From NCBI GenBank assembly GCA_027972325.1, contig JAPMOS010000016.1:1-64000 (forward strand): a stretch of DNA of 64,000 nt, read 5' to 3'. This document shows positions 23,049 to 34,019 of this stretch, in pieces. How positions within the stretch are numbered: the first letter of the stretch is position 1; each line of letters begins with the position of its first letter. Below the pieces are notes generated by a model. The model saw only the letters and a program-made list of their open reading frames with translations, was not told the DNA's origin and did no database searches. Origin of the DNA: Paratrimastix pyriformis. Its lineage: Eukaryota > Preaxostyla > Paratrimastigidae. A program made the position numbers and the translations under genes.

Positions 23049-24763
23049 ATGTCACTTACCGCTGTTCTTTCTGCTCGCTCCTCGTTCAAACTGCCGCCAA
23101 AGAAAGCAGTCAAAAAGGGCAAGGGGAAGAGCGGGGAGCCTGGTTCGTAATTGTTTTATCTTTGTCCGATCTGATCCTTCGGTAGACGGACCAGATCCTT
23201 CGGAAGTCATGCGCAAATTTAAGCGCCACTATCAGGAACTTTGTGCACAAAACAACACTGTGGCCTCCAAAAGAACGTTTGCCAGTTTTGAAGACTACTG
23301 CTCCGAGGAACAATATATGACACAGGTCTGCCAATCGCGCTCTTCTCTGTCATGGGCCGACTCCTCTCCCCTTAGTTTGCGCTTTCCGAGCCTGTCGGTC
23401 TTGCTGGGGTGAGTTCACTGGCGCAGGCTCTGGCGGTGTATGGGAAATGTAAAGAACTCTCGTTGCTCCGGACCGGGATGGGTGACGACGGGATTCTGGT
23501 CTGGCCCTTCCTGGGGTCGGCCACTCACGCTCCCCGTTGGACGGCAGGTTTTGATGCAATACACACAAGTCGCAGAGGAGCTGGAGAAGCTCGATCTCAT
23601 GGATAACGACATTACCCCACGGGGATGTGGTCTGACCCCATGCCCTGGCCCGTTCCCTCCTCACTTGCCATGGGATACCCACAGGGTTGCTTGGGCGCAT
23701 GTTGGAGCGGGCCGTCCGGCCGAACTTTGCCAAGTTGGTGCTGGACCACAACCTCTTCGGCGACGAGGGCGTCCTTGCCCTGGTGGTTTGCCTGCCCCCC
23801 CCCCCCCCCCCCCCCCGCACCCTACCCCATCGAGCTCGCGGGGCATGAATCAACCACCCCTACCCGTCCCACCACCCCCCGCTTCACCATCGCAGGAAGG
23901 CCTCAAGATGAACGGGACCCTGAAGGAGTTGTCGTTGGACTATTGCCACATCGGCCCGGTCGGGGCCCAAGCTCTGGCCACCCAGATCCTCACCCCCCAG
24001 CCCACCAACAACTGCAAGCTCGAGTCCGTCGGGCCCCTGCTCTCGCCCGGCCCCTTGCAGCGCACGCCATCACCGCATCTGCCTCAACCAGAGCATCATC
24101 CCGTTGCACCGCATCGCCCAATCATCACCCCAGCATCATCCATCACTCACCATCGCCATCCTGGGCGCAGGGCGCTTTCTCTGAAGGGAAATATTGTGGG
24201 CCCCCAGGGCGCCCTGGCCTTGGCAGAGGCGATTCGCGTCAACGGCACCCTCCGGTCCATCAATCTGGCCGACAACTGCCTGGGCGATGACGACGTGGTC
24301 CGCCCGCTGCCCGTTCCCGCTGCTTCCGCACTGTGCCTTTTTCTCCCGCTGGCAGCTGCTCCGGCCCTTGGCCGCTGCCCTGATGGCCAACGGCTCGCTG
24401 ACCTCCGTCGCCCTCGATCTCAATGTCATCGGGCGACGGCCTCCCCCGCCCGCGGTCTGCTTTTCCCACCTCCTGCCCCGGGGTTGTATTGACGGTTCCC
24501 CTTTCCCCCACCAGGGTACGGAGCTGCCCCCGCACCCATTTACTGAGCTTCTGGCAACACGGACTCAGATCGTTGAGTTCAAAGTGTCTGAGCGTTTACT
24601 GCCCGCCGATTGCGATGCTATCGCGGCGCAGCTCAAGTCGAATCAGGATGAATTCGCAAAGGTCTGACACGAAGATCAGTGTGTTTATCTCATCCACCGA
24701 ATATAGGCTTCCAAAAAAAAGAAGGGCGGCAAGAAGAAGAAGGGAAAGAAGAAGAAGGGGTAA
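23049..24763 (+). CDS. Leucine-rich repeat (RNI-like) protein with Lys-rich ends
   Basis: No specific orthologue is recognised. The start MSLTAVLSARSSFKLPPKK leads into a basic segment. Ribonuclease-inhibitor-type LRRs follow, for example CKELSLLRTGMGDDG, LVLDHNLFGDEGVLAL, LKELSLDYCHIGPVGAQAL, LSLKGNIVGPQGALALAEAI and LRSINLADNCLGDDD. The protein ends in a lysine/glycine tail (ASKKKKGGKKKKGKKKKG). Proposed exons: 23049-23142, 23186-23325, 23376-23498, 23548-23629, 23685-23785, 23896-24023, 24171-24297, 24356-24424, 24515-24661 and 24707-24763. Exons mostly carry one or two LRR units. The fifth intron contains a poly-C run. Such LRR proteins are common in flagella and centrosomes, but no function is claimed here. 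Confidence 0.85.
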
Positions 24764-24874
24764 TGATTTACCATTCTGCTCGCGTGTGGCAAACAAGTGT
24801 TTTTCTTCTCCGCGTCGGTGAGGGCGGATCTCTTAGATGTTGATGGCCGACGAGCGAACCGAAACCCAACTGGT

Positions 24875-26946
24875 TCAAAGCGCTTCGATGATGATTGTTT
24901 TGAGTTCCTCGGCCGTCAGGGGGATACAATTTCCTATGATGGAGGGAAGATTCGGAGGCTGGATCAACGAGGCCAGCCACAGACCCTTCATCGAGGATGC
25001 CTTCGCGCTTCCCTGAATGATTTGTTGGAGCTGTTCCTCCTCACCCGTGACGCCCATCTTGCGCAGCGAGGGGATGCGCAGCTGGTTGCGGGCAAGCTGG
25101 GACAAAAATCAATCCGAGGGCCCAGCAGGGCACCCCGACGAAAGCAGACATCCAGGATCCACTCGACGCCGTCCTCAGGCTGGGCGTCGGGCCGGCCCGT
25201 GACGATCCTGGCCACCTCGGTGTACCTGCGCGAGCGGGCACCCACATCCATGAGCCGGGCCGGGGCGTGGGTGCGCAGGCAGCGACCTTGCGAGGTGGTC
25301 CTCGACGGCCCGCTGGGCGACCGTGCTGGGCAGGACGGTGGCCGGGTCGGAGGCCGAGGCCGAGGCGACCATCCGGCGCAGCTTGGCCACGTTGGCCCGC
25401 ATGACGAACGGAAGCAGGGTCCCGCAGATGGCCCCGTGGGGGGCCCCCGTGATCCCACCCAGGGTCTGCGGAGCGGCGGGGCAGCGGTCAGGTCAGGTCA
25501 GGTGCCGGAGCATGCCGCGGCGGCGGGGGCGGCGATGTTGGTGTCGGGCAAGGGGAGGGAGCACACAAGGGCAAGTCAGACCCCGGCGAACCCGTGGACG
25601 GCGCCCAGCTTGGCGTTGGACAGGCCCAGGCCGCCGTAGAGGCTGCCGGCGGGCGGGGGACGAAGTGGAGTGTAAAGGACAACGGGGAGAGTCGGGTCAG
25701 CGGGGTACAGCCCAGCGCAGCTGTCGGGCAGAGGGGGGGCGGAGGAGCAGCAGACCTGGCCAGGCACATGTTCTCGCGGGCCTCCAGGTCGTCGGGGTGG
25801 TCATACGCCCTGGGCACCCAATCCCACATCCAGTCCGCGACCCAGTCGAAATGCACATGATGACACCGGGTCCGTGGCCGTGAGGGTGGACGACCGGGTG
25901 GATGTGTGCGGATGGGCGGATGGGATGGATGAGCGGATGGCGACCGTGCGGACCGCTTAAGGGAATCGGCCGCGCGCCGGACGCCGTCAAGGCACAGCGT
26001 ATCCACCAGGGCAACGGGGCTGCAGGAGGTGTACGGCTCGATGCATTGGGTGAGGGCGTCCATCCCTGGTTGGGGAGAGGGGCCAGCGGAGGATGCTGAT
26101 GAGGCCGCGGACGCAACCGATGGCCGGATGGGAACAGCCTGAGGGATGAGCAGACCCGAATTCGCCGTGATGGTGGGGGGCAGCCCGGTGGTGAGCAGCG
26201 GGTCGATGATGGCCACGGACGGCACCAGCCTGGGCCCCCACCGACAAGCCCCACCCGAACCGAACAGGCCCTGTGTGGACCGGAGGAAGGGGGAGGGACC
26301 GAGCAGACAATTCCGAGCGGATGCTCACCTTGACCTTGTGCTCGGGCAGCGAAAGGACGGCGTTCTTGGTCACCTCGGTCCCTGTGGCGGTTCATCAGCG
26401 ACAGGGGAAGGGAGACGGGAGCAGTCAAGACCGGTGCCGGCCGTGGTGGGAATACAAATCAACGGGGCCCCTGGGCGAGTCAGCTTTTGGCCGCGGCCGT
26501 AGATTTCGACGTAATCCATCAGCGTCCCTTCATTGGTGAGAAGGCCCGAGACCGCCTTCCCGAGATCGAGCGAGCTCCCACCTCCGATGGCGATCACAAA
26601 GGTGGCCATAACTCGGCGAGCAATTTCAAGGGCCTCTTCGACATCATTGATCGAGGGTTCGCCCGTGACCGGATAATTGGCATAGTTTATGTGGTGATGC
26701 TGAAGAACATCAAAAATGACCGTGGCACGTGAAATAGTCTTGCCTGTGGTTGGACATTAACACAATCAGAATGGGTTGCCAAACTGACCGGTGATGACAA
26801 TGGCGCTTCCACTTGAACCATATTCCCGGCAAAGGTCCCCGATTTTGGTCAGGGATCCGCGACCGAAAATAATCCTTGTCAAAAAGGTCGATGATGGCTT
26901 GCGACAATCGTGGAACAGACCGTGGAACACGGAGATCGAATTGCAT
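24875..26946 (-). CDS. Iron-containing alcohol dehydrogenase (Fe-ADH family)
   Basis: This is an NAD(P)-dependent alcohol dehydrogenase of the group III (Fe-ADH) fold. Family motifs in order are RIIFGRGSLTKIG, IAIGGGSSLDLGKA (nucleotide binding), PTTAGTGTEVT, SIRSELLVPSVAIIDP, GMDALTQ, GAVHGFAG and GAPHGAICG; it ends MKGNCIPLTAEEL. Proposed exons (descending): 26946-26921, 26874-26789, 26743-26432, 26381-26309, 26229-26156, 26065-25954, 25809-25756, 25642-25582, 25465-25287, 25225-25150, 25096-24985 and 24933-24875. All but one intron start GTCYG or GTCNN. The usual metal ligands are Asp-His-His-His; here the Asp and the two later His are present, but the position four residues after the Asp is Gln. 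The likely role is fermentative alcohol or aldehyde turnover, suggesting low-oxygen life. The substrate cannot be read from sequence. Confidence 0.93.
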
Positions 26947-27028
26947 TTTGGCTGGGGGATCAAAAATAGTGCGTATTGCCTATTATGGTATTGTCGATTA
27001 AGTCGGCGCACTCTCCTCGTCCTTGTTG

Positions 27029-27358
27029 ATGACTACTCCAAGCGTTGCATGTAAAATTCTTCCGAAAACCGACTGGGACACCTGGTGTTCAACAGGCCGT
27101 TTCTTGGGGGCTGGAATTGATATTCAGAGCCACTTTATCCATCTCGCGGCAGAATCCCAGGCTGAAGAGATCCTTCGGCTCTTTTTTTCGGGCGCTCGGA
27201 ACCTCGTAGTTGTCACCATCGATCTCTCGCGGTTGGGTTCCACAGTTCGTTGGGAGACTGCACCTGAGATGCCTGATGTGCTGTTCCCGCACTGCTATGG
27301 AGAGATTCCGATGAGCGCTGTCATTAGCCATCGCTTCATTGCTGAGGTTCCCAAGTAA
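27029..27358 (+). CDS. DUF952 family protein
   Basis: A single uninterrupted frame of 109 residues starts at ATG 27029-27031. The DUF952 pattern is complete: a DW pair near the start, HFIHLAAESQAEEI (matching the family's GFIHxS-Q motif), NLVVVTIDLSRLGSTVRWE and FPHCYGEIPMSAV. The biochemical function of the family is not established. The gene is divergent from Fe-ADH, with 82 bp between start codons, and it is one of the few intronless genes here. Confidence 0.9.
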   Translation: MTTPSVACKILPKTDWDTWCSTGRFLGAGIDIQSHFIHLAAESQAEEILRLFFSGARNLVVVTIDLSRLGSTVRWETAPEMPDVLFPHCYGEIPMSAVISHRFIAEVPK

Positions 27359-27759
27359 AGTTCCCACCATTCGGAAGTTTTTGCAACATGAAAAGAAAAG
27401 AAAAAAAACGTCTGAGAGAAAACGCTCACGGGCCAGCAAGGGATGGGCCAAGGGGTGGGAGGGTCATCACAAGACCAATGCCCGAACAAACCAACGAACA
27501 CACCAAACCCAAGGGGCAAGGGGAGCCAACCCGCCAAGCCCGATGAGCGTCCACACGCACGCACACGCTCGAACAGCGAAACAAGATACCCGTCCAAAAA
27601 ACGAAGGGCCGCGCGGCGAGACACGGGAGGCAAGAAAGAAGATGAAGAGAGGGGCGAGGGGCGTGAGGGGCGAGGGGCAAGAGGTGAGGGGCGAGGGGCG
27701 CGGAGCGAGGAGCGAAGCAATATAGCACCGCCGCGGCCATGCACCACAGGAGCCGATGG
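27359..27759. other. Convergent gap DUF952/phosphatase
   Basis: These 401 bp lie between converging stops. A purine-rich GAGGGGCGAGGGGC-type repeat runs from about 27645 to 27720. The antisense frame stays open but is low-complexity. No gene is supported. Confidence 0.45.
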
Positions 27760-29035
27760 TCAGGCCTTCAGGGGGACGCGCGCGACCGGCGGTCTGCGGG
27801 GTGCGGCCCCCGTGGCCACGGAAGATACCGACCGCCCGGTGCGGATCGGGCCGCTCAGGGGAGGACGGCTCGCGGTCTTGGCGGCCCCCGCCGTGGCTGT
27901 GGCGGCCCGGCCCAAGAGGAACTGCCCGCCAGGCAGCGGCGGGTGTGGAGGGCCGCGTGCACTCGAAGACGCCGCCGGGGCTGGAAGGGGACCGTGCTCG
28001 GAGGCGCTCCGCCGCATGCCGCCCCTGGATACGACCTGGCCCGCGGTGGTCGTTGCGTGAGGCCGCGAGCTCGCAGGGGCGCCTCCCGGGCCTCCGACCC
28101 GGTTGTACAGGAGGTGGAGTCCCAAGGTGGGCGAGGCGATGGGATGCGGGACGGGACCCCGCGATTGCGACAGCGAGCGGGTGGGTGGGGCATGGCCACG
28201 GGAGGGCGGTGCCGGGGTCAACCCGCGGGCTGGCCGACAGCCGGCTGCGGATGCCGTCTTCATGGTGGCCGAGAGTGGGGAAGGGGCAAGCCCTTGCCGG
28301 GCAGCCAGGAAGCGGGACGCGAGGGACTGCTGCATCAGCTGCTGCTGGGCCAGGGGGTTCGGGGGCGGCGGAACGAGGGTCTTCGAGCTGATCGTCAGTG
28401 GAGGAGGCGGGACGGCCTTCAGGAAGGGCAGTAAGGATGCCGAAGCCGAAGGGGCGGAGGCCAAGCCCGGGTGGCCCTCGGTGGCGAGGAGCGACGGGGC
28501 TGCTGGTGCACCCGGGGCGGGGGGGCGGGCGGCCAACAAGTGCTGCCGCCACTTGGCCAGCTGCTGGAAGAAGGCCGAGTTGGGGTTTGCGCGCGGGTGC
28601 CGTTGCCGCAGAGACCGGAGAGCGGCCGTGGGCGTCGCATTCTAAGCGGGAAAAAACGGTCATGCCGGTGATGCCGGTGATGCCGACCTCTTTGAACATG
28701 AGGTATGCGCAAACGATGGTTGAACTGCGGGATATACCCGCAGCACAATGAACAAGAACAGTCCCTCCGGTTGTAAGTGCGCTGTCAATCCAAGCGCATG
28801 CGGCGGGAAAATGACTATAGAGATCAGATGAGAGGGTATCCTCGATGGTGATTTTTTTGTAAGCGATACCCGGAAATTGTCGTACGCCGCAGTTCAAAAC
28901 GGAAAAAATGTGCGTCACACCAAGTTTTGTCAGAAAGTCAATGTCTATCGCGGCTGGATATCCGCTGATGAAAAAATGTGGTCGAACTTCATCGCAATTG
29001 TAGTCAGCACTGAAGCGAACGTACGGCTTCTTCAT
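27760..29035 (-). CDS. Dual-specificity protein phosphatase with long disordered tail
   Basis: The catalytic domain contains the Cys-phosphatase signature VHCAAGISRSSTI, an upstream general-acid loop region (KKITIEDTLSSDL), and the post-catalytic ATPTAALRSLRQRHP/NPNSAFFQQL helix pair typical of atypical DSPs. After about residue 170 the protein becomes a Pro/Ala/Ser-rich tail of about 230 residues without recognisable domains. Proposed exons (descending): 29035-28688 and 28641-27760, separated by a 46-nt intron starting GTCGGC. The start ATG at 29033-29035 fits the family. GC jumps from moderate to very high at the intron. The target is unknown; it is divergent from the LRR/coiled-coil gene by 107 bp. 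Confidence 0.92.
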
Positions 29036-29142
29036 TCAATGCCAGGCGATCGTCCCCGGCTTTTTTGACGTCCGATCTGAGACGAGTCGAGATAACGCAA
29101 AGGCCCCTATCCACAATCCTCCCGTTTCGAATTTCATCCTTG

Positions 29143-32100
29143 ATGAAAGGGGGCCTATCAATCGAGTTTTCCAACGATCTTTTTTTGCAACGCCAAAAAG
29201 ATACCGGCGAAATCCCCACCCCTGATGAAGTCGAGGTGTTAAGAAGGCGAATCAAAACTGGCGGTTCAGGTCTCGAATTTTCGGTCCCTTAGCCGGCATC
29301 CGCTGTTCTTCCCTTTTCCCCGAAAGGCCAATTACTGTTGAGGGAATGCCGGCTTGGCGTCAATTCGGCCATGTCTATCGCGAAGAATCTGAAAGATAAT
29401 CCCACCATTACGAGCATCGATCTCTGCGGGAATCGTCCGTCCGGGATCCGACCCTTGGACTATCCTCACGTGATGTATCGCTAGTTATCGGGGATATCGG
29501 GTGCATGGCCATGATGCAGCTTGCCAAATCCAACGATCGGATTGTGGAATTTAACATGGAGGTCCGTCTGGCCTGCCCCGTCCTTGTCCCGTTCACCATG
29601 GGCGTCACCCAATAGGCGAACGATATTGGCGACGAAGGCGCGATCGCAGCGGGTGTCGAACTTGAGACGAACCGCTCGGTCTGCCTTGCCCCTCCCGTCC
29701 CGTCCCGTCCACCTTCACACCTTTGGGGGCAGCTCCGGGTGCTCCTGCTGGGGAGCAATCCCACCTTCTGGCACGACAACAACATCGGCCCCCAGGGTGG
29801 CATCCGGATCGCCGCGGTCTGCAGTGCTCCCCCAGGGCCGGGCCGGCGCCCACAGCCAGCACCATCACGGACGGCCCCATCGGGACATCCGGGACATGGC
29901 CTGCCTGCTCACAACATCCTGCCGCCCTGCCGCCATGACCACCACCGACCCCCCCCCCCCCCCCCCCCCCTCTGGCGGCGTGGATTCCCTGGTGTGCAGG
30001 CCCTCCGAGACAAGAACAGCGTCCTGACGCGGCTCTCGCTGAGCCGGAACAAGATCTTCGAGGCCGGGACCGAGGTCGGCCTCTCCCCCGCCCCGTCCCC
30101 CCTCCCCAAAGGACCCTGGCCCCCATCTCCGGACGAACCCTGGCCCCGGTGTTTGCTCACTCTTCCCGACCGGGGCGCAGGCTGCGGCCGAGTTCGAGCC
30201 ATGCTGCGCCAGAACCGGACCCTGGCCCGGCTCGACCTGGGCACCACCACCCTGGGCAACGCCGGCACGGCCATCGTCGCCCCTCCTCCCCCTCCTCCTC
30301 CTCCCCACCCCCACTCCCCACTCCCCCTCCCCACTCCCCACTCCCCACCCCACCCCCACTCCCCCACTCCCCACTCCCCTCCCCACTCCCACTCCCACTC
30401 CCCACTCCCCTCACTCCCCCACTCCCCTCCCACTCCCCCCCCACCCCCCACTCCCCACCCCCACTCCTCCGAAGTGACTCTCAGGCTGCCCGGTGTAACG
30501 TGATGATCATCTGCGTCCCCCCCGGGTCGGCATGGCATGGGGCGGGCAGGCGCTGCACGTGAACACGGCCTTGCGGGAGCTGGACATCAGCGACAACCGG
30601 ATGGGCTACACGGGGGCATACGAGGTGGCCCAGATGCTGGTCGTCAACCGGACCCTGACCTCGCTCAACCTCTCCTCCAACCCCTTCGGGGCCCGCGGCG
30701 CCGACGAGCTGGCCGCCGCCCTCAGGGTCCGCCCCGCCCTCCCCCCAGCGCCTCGCAGCCCCGCCCGTGGCGTCCCGAATAGCGCGATGACAGCCTCCCT
30801 CGACACTCCCCTCTGCCACCCGCCTGCCTGCCCTGGGCCCGAGCAGCACAACCACAGCCTGGTCTCGTTCGACCTGACCGGGTGCCACATCGAGGACTTC
30901 GGCCTCTACACCATCGCCGGCGCCCTCCGCAACACGGTCCGGCACCTGACCTCTCGCTGTCCCTCGCCCCCGTCTTCATCACCCCTGTCTTCATCACGCC
31001 CTGCTTCCATCACCCCTGTCTTCAACACCCCTGTCTTCATCACCCCCCGCTTCCATCACCCCCCGCTTCCATCGCCCCGCTCACCCTGACGCTACCGACC
31101 AGGAGGCCACCAACCTGGTGCTGACCACGCTGGCCGTGGGCGACTGCGGCATCGGGGCCATCGGGGCCCGGGCCCTGGCCAACGCCCTCGACCCGGGCCT
31201 GGACGAGACGCCCGCATGCGCCCTGACCACCCTCTACATCGACCACAACCCCCTCGGGGCCGAGGGCGCCAGGGCCCTGGGCGCCGCCCTGCACCGGTCC
31301 GCCCTGCCCTGCCACCCCTTGGAGGCCATCCTTGACGCCCCGCCCCCGTTGGGGCCGAGAAGACGAGTGGGGCCCAAGCGCCAATGGGGTGGATGGGCGG
31401 GTTTGTGGGGGGGGGGGGGGGGTGGCCACGACCCTGACGGAGCTGAACATGTCGGGCTGCAAGATCGACGACACGGGCGGCCTGGCCCTGGCCGCGGCCC
31501 TTGAGGAGAACCGCACCCTGACCAGCCTCCACCTCAAGGACAACTTCCTCTCCGAAGGTCCGGTGGGATTCCGGGGTGGGATGGACCAGAGGGATCACCG
31601 GGGTGGGATGGACCAGAGAGAGGCATCACCGGGGGAGGCATCACCGGGGTGGGATCGACCAGAGAGAGGCATCACCGGGGGAGGCATCACCGGGGGAGGC
31701 ATCACCGGGGTGGGATCGACCAGAGAGAGGCATCACCGGGGTGGGATCGACCGGGGGCGTGTCGTGCGGGCAGCCTGCGGGGACGCCTTCTCGAACTTCG
31801 TGGCCCAGAACACGGTCCTGCTGCGCCTCGACGTGCGCGGGTCGCTGCTGCCCCGCCAGGTGGTGGGCGCCCTGGAGGCAATCTGCAAGCGGAACGCCGA
31901 CGCCAAACGGGTCGGCCGCCCCTCCCGCCCCTCCGCCATCCTCATATCCCCCCGCCGGTCTCTTCGTCCCATCTTTACGACCGGGCACACGGGGGCGCGC
32001 AGGCGGAGCACCCGACCCAACTGCAGGAGCAGATCTACCTCCTCCGCCACCACGTGGTCGGTACCCCCACCCCCGTCCCTGCCCAGCCCTGCCCAGCCCT

Positions 32101-33751
32101 GCCCAGCCCTGTCCAGCCCTGCCCAGCCCTGCCCAGCCCTGCCCAGCCCTGCCCAGCGGCCCGCCCCCGCCCGCTCCTCGGCTGCTGGCTGGTTCAGGCG
32201 GATGCCTCATCGCCCTCCGTGTCGTGCCGCCCGGTGTGCGCAGGGCTACCTGCCGGGCGTCCAGCGGGACCTGCAGCGGGTCTCGCGGGCCCTGAAGGAG
32301 GCCGAGGACGAGCGGCACGAGGTGCAGGCGGCCATCCAGCGCGTCAAGGTCCCCCACCGCCACACGCACCGCCACGGACGGACGGACGGACCCACCACCG
32401 ACAGACTGGCACAGAGGCACGGGCAGACGCACAGACGCACAGACGCACAGACGCACAGACACACAGACACACAGACACACAAACACAGACACGCGCGTCC
32501 GCCCCTTGGTCCTCGGGTTGAGACTTGGGATGGTTGGTCGGCATCGCCCCGACCACCTGCCCGCACACCAACGACCAATCTCCCCTCCGTTGCCTGCAGG
32601 CCGAGGAAGCGGTCGCGGTGGCCGAGCAGGAGCAGCGGCTGGCCATCCAGAGGCAGCAGATGGAGCAGCGCAGCGCCACCCTGCAGGGCAAGGAGAAGGC
32701 CTGCCCCACCCGCCCCGCCCTGCCACCCACTCACCACCATTCTCTCGGGTGTGACGCTGCGGGTGGGGCAGGAGCTGGCCGATGAGAAGGCCCGCCTGGG
32801 ATCCATCACGGACGACCTCTCGGCACAGCTCAGGAGGGGCGACGAGGTCCGCGCCCCAGCCGGAAGCTTCCCAATGCCCTCTCGCCTCATCCCCATGAGC
32901 ACCACTCACCCTGCCTCCCGCCTGGTCCCGGTAGATGCGCCAAGCGGCCGTCGAGCGGATGCTGATGTTGGGCGAGGACCTCGCCGCCCTGCATGCGGCC
33001 ACCGAGTCCTGCTACCAGTCCGCACCCCGGCCGCTGCCCGCCCCGGTTCCCCGCTTGCACACCCACATGACGCAATCCTCCCTCCCGCCCGCCCCTCGGT
33101 TGGCAGGGACGCCCAGCACCAGGTGGCCGCCCTGACGGCCCAGGCGCAGGACTTCCGCAAGAAGGGCGAGCGGCTCAGGCCAAAATCGGCAGCCCCAAAA
33201 CCCGCCGCCGTCAAGCCGGCCCCCGCCCGGCCTGCCACGGCTGCCGTCCGACCAGGTCCGGCTCATCGTCCTCTCGCCGCCCCCTCACGGTGTCGCCGCC
33301 CCCCCTCCACCACCAGCCACGGCCAAACCGGCCGCCAAACCGGCCGCCAAGCCCGCCACCGCCAAACCCCGTGCCCCCTCCGCCAAGCCGGCTCCTCCGA
33401 GGCCCTTGCCCCGGGTGGCCGCGGCGGTTCCCCCGGTGGTGGTTCCCCCCCCGAACCCGCCACCCGCCACCCCGGCCAGCCTGTCCTTCTCGAGCCCCTC
33501 GGCCGCCGAGATCATCCCACTCTCCACCCGCGCCCTGCAGCCCGCACGCGAATCGGCCCGGGGCGATGCTCCCCCATCGTCTCGCCTCAGCGGGCGCATG
33601 GGGGGAGCACCCACCAGCACCCGCGGGCCCCTTCCGGCCACCCCAGCGGGCCGCAGTAGTAGCGGTCCGTCGTCGGGTGCGTGGAGCAACAAGAGTCACA
33701 CTGACCCGTTCCTTCGTAGGTTCTGCGGTCGGTCCTCCGGAGCTCAGGTAG
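29143..33751 (+). CDS. LRR plus coiled-coil protein (LRRC45-like arrangement)
   Basis: RNI-type LRRs occupy the first two thirds (for example ITSIDLCGNLIGDIGCMAMM, IVEFNMEANDIGDEGAIAAG, LRELDISDNRMGYTGAYEV, LTELNMSGCKIDDTGGLAL). A coiled coil follows (GVQRDLQRVSRALKEAEDER, LAIQRQQMEQRSATLQGKE), then a Lys/Pro/Ala tail. This order resembles LRRC45, a centrosome-linker protein, but orthology is not shown. Proposed exons: 29143-about 29270, about 29326-29434, 29485-29561, 29616-29678, 29733-29816, 30000-30074, 30181-30275, 30550-30726, 30847-30936, 31103-31296, about 31428-31557, 31774-31910, 32003-32056, 32244-32348, 32600-32698, 32772-32846, 32935-33017, 33107-33255, 33317-33664 and 33720-33751. 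The 32699-32771 intron is GC-AG. The exon near 31428 lacks a nearby AG, next to a poly-G run. Confidence 0.82.
30286..30472 (+). repeat. CCCCACTCC-type simple repeat in an LRR-gene intron
   Basis: Irregular CCCCACTCCC units fill the 30276-30549 intron. Confidence 0.8.
30960..31080 (+). repeat. CTTCATCACCCCTGT-type tandem repeat in an LRR-gene intron
   Basis: About seven 12-15-bp units of TTCATCACCCC and TTCCATCACCCC occupy the 30937-31102 intron. Confidence 0.8.
31565..31760 (+). repeat. GGGATCACCGGGGTGG-type minisatellite in an LRR-gene intron
   Basis: Interleaved units (GGTGGGAT, CGACCAGAGAGAGG, CATCACCGGGGGAGG) make up almost the whole 31558-31773 intron. Confidence 0.85.
32068..32156 (+). 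repeat. 10-bp repeat (CCCAGCCCTG)n in an LRR-gene intron
   Basis: About nine copies lie in the 32057-32243 intron. Confidence 0.85.
32380..32498 (+). repeat. Acag/ACAGACGC simple repeat in an LRR-gene intron
   Basis: GACGGACGGACGG, CACAGACGCACAGACG and ACACAGACACACAG units lie in the 32349-32599 intron. Confidence 0.8.
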
Positions 33752-34019
33752 CACTGGGATCCCCTTTTCTCTCTTTCCTCGATTTATTTATGTGGGCCGC
33801 TGTCAGTGCATTGTGTATGCCTCTGACGTTTCGTTTGACATTTCGCGTTTCTCGCTCGTCGGCTGTTGTATTCTTGTCGATAATCGGTTTTTCTCTCTTC
33901 ATTTTTATGAACCCCTTCCAAATTTCTCCAAAAATCTTGGGGTTTTGGCTCCCGTGGCTCTCACACCTCACACCATAGCCAATCAAATTCGTAAAAACTT
34001 TCTGTCTTGCTTTTGCAGA
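33752..34019. other. AT-richer spacer between LRR gene and four-TM gene
   Basis: A frame from ATG 33790 encodes a hydrophobic 62-residue peptide with no known match. It could be a 5' exon of the following gene, since a TTTTGCAG acceptor sits at 34011-34018, but no donor with the local consensus joins it convincingly. Confidence 0.35.
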
